This document shows, in pieces, positions 61,314-64,000 of a DNA stretch of 64,000 nt. Source of the DNA: GM7GCV1 sp965221105 (lineage in GTDB: Bacteria; Pseudomonadota; Gammaproteobacteria; Pseudomonadales; GM7GCV1). A model generated the notes under the pieces. It had not been told where the DNA came from. It ran no database searches and saw only the letters and a program-made list of their open reading frames with translations. Position 1 is the stretch's first letter. The number at the start of each line of letters is the position of its first letter. Location: the NCBI GenBank assembly GCA_965221105.1, contig OZ244871.1:2542001-2606000 (forward strand), written 5' to 3'. A program made the position numbers and the translations under genes.

Positions 61314-61341
61314 CACCATATGGTGCTATAAACCATATGGT
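61314..61341. promoter_or_regulatory. Tandem palindromes before the toxin gene (candidate TA operator)
   Basis: Two copies of the perfect palindrome ACCATATGGT (61315-61324, extended to CACCATATGGTG at 61314-61325; and 61332-61341) are spaced 17 bp apart. The second contains the ATG of the toxin-like gene. Paired palindromes are typical for autoregulated toxin-antitoxin operons. Confidence 0.55.
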
Positions 61342-61630
61342 GGCCAAGTTACTTTTCAAGGACAAGTACATATACCGGGATGGCGCTATTCGCGAAATGA
61401 TAATCTGGCGATTACCGTCTGCGGATGCTGAGCGACCACATGGTTTGAAATATCGGCTCTTCTAGGGATATCCCGATCAGAGTATGGTGAGATATGACAA
61501 TGAACGGGGCACAGGTGACCACCGTCACTTTGGCGACCAGGAGGATCAGTACTCCTGGGTATCCGTCGAGCAGCTGATAGAAGATTTCAAGACTGACATC
61601 AAATCGTTACGAGGTGAAGACTATGAGTAA
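61337..61630 (+). pseudogene. DUF6516-type toxin gene with an in-frame stop
   Basis: The frame reads MVAKLLFKDKYIYRDGAIRE followed by MIIWRLP, then GLKYRLF, and after the stop MVRYDNERGTGDHRHFGDQE and VSVEQLIEDFKTDI. This matches DUF6516 family toxin-like proteins (about 97 aa). A TAG at 61463-61465 interrupts it at codon 43; without it the gene would be full length. It overlaps the start of the antitoxin-like frame by 8 bp. Confidence 0.7.
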
Positions 61631-61694
61631 ACAACATGTCCATGTCGGCACTGAATCGCCTGACCGAGGCTTTGAGCGCTTCAAGGATGCCTGA
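61623..61694 (+). pseudogene. Truncated antitoxin-like ORF
   Basis: A 23-codon frame starts at an ATG overlapping the toxin stop: MSKQHVHVGTESPDRGFERF, then KDA. It resembles the N-terminus of the antitoxin paired with DUF6516 toxins. It is cut off at the border of the IS21 element at about 61695. Confidence 0.55.
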
Positions 61695-61700
61695 CTGCAT

Positions 61701-61856
61701 ATTCCGGAGCAACGTGAACACTTATTCTGGTGCAACGTGAACACTTATTCTGGTTGAACGTGAACAGCCATTCCGGTTGAACGTGAACACTTTTCGGGTC
61801 ATTTCCGGAATCGGTGTTCACCATCCCGGAATCAGTGTTCACGTTCAGCCGGAATC
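61701..61856. repeat. IS21-type terminal repeats, four direct copies with 23-bp period
   Basis: AACGTGAACA occurs at 61711, 61734, 61757 and 61780, exactly 23 bp apart, each within a CCGG/CTGG-flanked unit. Two inverted copies (TGTTCACCAT at 61815; TGTTCACGTT at 61836) follow. Multiple terminal repeats are typical transposase-binding sites of IS21-family elements. They lie just before istA. Confidence 0.85.
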
Positions 61857-61917
61857 CCCCTCAACGCATTGTTTTTTCAACACTTTGGTACGCTCCCCGA
61901 TTTTTTGAGGAGGGCAT

Positions 61918-62691
61918 ATGCCAAACAAGAGGATTCCAATGCGTAAACTAAGAGATGTCCTGCGATTGAGGCTGGCTGGCGGCCTCTCCATCCGCGAGAT
62001 CAGCCGCAGCACCAAACTCAGTGTGGGCAGCGTCCAGAAGCTGCTCAACCGTGCCCAGGCGCTTGATCTCGGCTGGCCCTTGCCGGAGGATCTGGATGAT
62101 GGCCAACTGGCCGGGCTGGTCTATCCAAAGGCTGATACCCGCAGCACTGGTCGATTCCACATCCCCGATTGGCCCAGCGTCCATCAGGAACTCAAACGGC
62201 CGCACATGACCAAGCAGCTGCTGTGGGAGGAATATACTCAGCAGTACCCCAACCGCAGCTACAGCTACTCCCAGTTCTGCGACCGCTACCGGCACTGGGT
62301 TGGCACGCAACGCCGGTCAATGCGCCAACAGCACAGGGCCGGGGAGAAGTGCTTTGTCGACTATGGGGGTTCGACCGTGCCAGTCATTGACCGTGATACG
62401 GGTGAGGTCCGTGAGGCACAGCTCTTTGTCGCTACCCTGGGGGCCTCCAACTACACTTATGCCGAAGCCACCTGGTCACAGTCGCTCCCTGACTGGCTGG
62501 GAAGCCATGTGCGGATGCTGGAGTACTTTGGAGGCTGCACCGCGATGGTCATTCCCGACAACCTCAAGAGCGGTGTCAGCACGGCCTGCCGCTCTGATCC
62601 GGACCTCAATCCCAGCTACCAGCAATGGGCCGAGCATTACGGCGTCGCGGTGGTCCCGGCGAGGCCGTTTCGCCCGAGGGACAAGGCGTAG
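61918..62691 (+). pseudogene. istA: IS21-family transposase IstA, 3'-truncated
   Basis: The 257-aa product has an N-terminal helix-turn-helix (RLAGGLSIREISRSTKLSVG) and the first part of the DDE rve domain (CFVDYGGSTVPVID with the first Asp, later MVIPDNLKSGVS with the second Asp). Full-length IstA is around 500 aa. It stops at RPRDKA where the family continues KVE..., so the C-terminal half and istB are lost. The break directly abuts the serine recombinase gene end at 62695. Confidence 0.88.
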
Positions 62692-62694
62692 ACA

Positions 62695-64000
62695 CTACAC
62701 TGTCTCCTGTGCTGACGATTGGACATCGATCACCGCGGGTGCTCTGGGGCGCCGACTACCCTGACCCTTGACGATGATCTTACCCTCGGGTGGCAAGAAA
62801 AGACAGCGCCTGGTATTCCCGTACAACTCCCGTTCAAGCAAGCCGTTTCGGCCCCAGGTGTAAATCGTGGTTGCCGATACGTTCAACTGATCGGCCAGTT
62901 CAGGACCGGTGACAAAGCCACGATCGCGCAATCGCTCAAACCGGCTCTGTAACGCATAGGCGCGGCGTACGTGCAACACCTTCTTGGCAGTAAATGCCTG
63001 GCCTTGCCAGTTGCGGTAACCGAGCGCATTGAGCTGCAACGCTGCTTCCCGGTCGGTGCATGTCTCCAGGAGCTCATCCAGGGTTGTGACGACCTCCTCG
63101 GGCGTCTTGCGGATGCGCGACATGGGGAGCGGTACAGGCACAGTGAACGACTGGGTTTTTCCGCCGCGGAATCGCACATCGACGACGATGTCTTCACGCT
63201 TGGTGAGTGTCACATCTTCCACCAGCAACGCCACCATGCGCTTGCGCTCGATCGGAGCTGTGCGTGGGTCCCGCCACACGCGCGGGAAGTCCTCTGACAA
63301 TGCCATAATCTGCCCGCGGGCATCCTCAGCGAGCAGTTGCTGGTCTGCTGCACGCTGCTGTTCCTGCTCTTGCTGCAAGGTGTCCAATCGCCGTAACCGT
63401 GCATTCCAATCTGCTTCCAGCGAGTCAGCCACCAGCCGATTGTCCGGATCCACCTTGAGGTAGCGACGTCGCGCGAGTTCCGCCTCATAGCGGGCCTGCT
63501 CCAGCTGGGTTGCCCGCATCTCATCGGCCTGGCGAATGCGATCTGCGATGTCCTCCTGCACAGCGAGTGCCACAGTGAGGGCTGCCGGGGCCACTGTCTC
63601 CAGCAGGAGATCGCTGATGGCCTGGTCGATATGGCTGCCACGGATCGATTGACAGATCCTGCCCGCCCGGCGCACGGAGGCCTCTGTACACTGATAGTAG
63701 GGTGCCAGTGTGGTTGTGATACGCTGGTAGCGCACCCGCATCCGCTCCCCGCAGATACCGCAGACCACACGGCCCTGCAGGAGGGCCATGCCCTCCCGCG
63801 GCATACCGCCGCGCTCTCCGCCGAAACCGAGGCGATTGCGCGTGAGGGTGGCCTGGTTGCGCTCATACTCCTCCCAGCTGATGTACCCGACATGCGCATC
63901 GGGAATCAGGACTTGCCAGTCTTCTCTCGGCAGCTTCCGCACAGTCGGTTGCAGCGAAGCGGTGCGGCCGCTGCGGGTCCGCCCGTAGACGAATGCACCG
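62695..64000 (-). CDS. Large serine recombinase, 5' end outside the window
   Basis: The visible 434 residues begin inside the recombinase domain (GAFVYGRTRSGRT, HVGYISWEEYERN). A zinc-ribbon domain follows (VVCGICGERMRVRY, later YYQCTEASVRRAGRICQSIR), then a long coiled coil (about 120 residues rich in Arg, Glu and Gln) and a C-terminal MerR-like helix-turn-helix (VTGPELADQLNVSATTIYTW). The catalytic resolvase domain lies beyond position 64000. This layout is that of large serine integrases/transposases. The frame is open to the window edge. The C-terminus is intact and ends 3 bp from the truncated istA. Confidence 0.9.
   Translation of the reverse strand, partial: GAFVYGRTRSGRTASLQPTVRKLPREDWQVLIPDAHVGYISWEEYERNQATLTRNRLGFGGERGGMPREGMALLQGRVVCGICGERMRVRYQRITTTLAPYYQCTEASVRRAGRICQSIRGSHIDQAISDLLLETVAPAALTVALAVQEDIADRIRQADEMRATQLEQARYEAELARRRYLKVDPDNRLVADSLEADWNARLRRLDTLQQEQEQQRAADQQLLAEDARGQIMALSEDFPRVWRDPRTAPIERKRMVALLVEDVTLTKREDIVVDVRFRGGKTQSFTVPVPLPMSRIRKTPEEVVTTLDELLETCTDREAALQLNALGYRNWQGQAFTAKKVLHVRRAYALQSRFERLRDRGFVTGPELADQLNVSATTIYTWGRNGLLERELYGNTRRCLFLPPEGKIIVKGQGSRRPRAPAVIDVQSSAQETV

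Noticed and set aside
61435..61444. Third ACCACATGGT site as a further TA operator
   Set aside because: It lies inside the toxin coding sequence and its bases encode family residues (PHG), so it is probably coincidental.

Overview
The window looks like a chromosomal segment of a marine or salt-tolerant gammaproteobacterium. Evidence: the lptFG pair divergent from pepA-holC, a complete rnfABCDGE operon, tal and dusA, a glucosylglycerate (compatible solute) gene pair, and Na+-linked transport and regulation (SbtA-type bicarbonate permease, NhaR-like regulator). I saw no rRNA, tRNA or CRISPR array.

Layout. 1-8.5 kb: cell-envelope and housekeeping genes (holC, pepA, lptF, lptG, msbA, an RDD protein, an exported methyltransferase, a YjbR protein, a small lipoprotein). 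8.7-12.9 kb: a CbbR-like LysR regulator divergent from a small membrane protein and an SbtA-type permease, then an HPF-like protein and an NhaR-like regulator. 13.3-14.2 kb: decayed insertion-sequence DNA. 14.2-16.6 kb: gpgS/gpgP. 17-30.5 kb: an acyl-CoA dehydrogenase, pdxH, rnfEGDCBA, metG, a flavodoxin, trmL, a gcvR-like gene, a YheU-like gene and pdxB. 30.5-34.5 kb: an accessory patch with a Tc1/mariner-like transposase relic, an intact AAA-ATPase-like/PD-(D/E)XK gene, and fragments of a surface protein, a D12 DNA methylase and an IS4-like transposase. 34.5-37.9 kb: tal, an aromatic aminotransferase and dusA. 37.9-39.2 kb: a frameshifted integrase beside the 5' end of dusA and a broken IS630 transposase.

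39.2-54.4 kb holds the most coherent system: twelve tightly packed minus-strand genes that read as one pathway from phenylalanine to central metabolism. An amino-acid dehydrogenase and a fused indolepyruvate:ferredoxin oxidoreductase can make phenylacetyl-CoA directly from phenylalanine. PaaABCDE, PaaG, PaaZ, the PaaJ/PcaF thiolase, the PaaI thioesterase and a fused enoyl-CoA hydratase/3-hydroxyacyl-CoA dehydrogenase then degrade it. No phenylacetate-CoA ligase (paaK) is present, so the locus seems built to bypass free phenylacetate. An Lrp/AsnC regulator is divergent from it.

55-59.7 kb: a marR-DUF2817 hydrolase operon divergent from a TonB-dependent receptor. Inverted copies of one 21-bp operator lie over both promoters. 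59.7-64 kb: a mobile-element scrapyard with D12 methylase remnants, an in-frame Dps-ATPase chimera, a dead DUF6516-type toxin-antitoxin pair cut by a truncated IS21 element, and a large serine recombinase that runs off the window. A short repeat ending in the same sequence (GCGAGTRGTTAC) occurs at three accessory sites, at 34.0, 39.1 and 59.7 kb.
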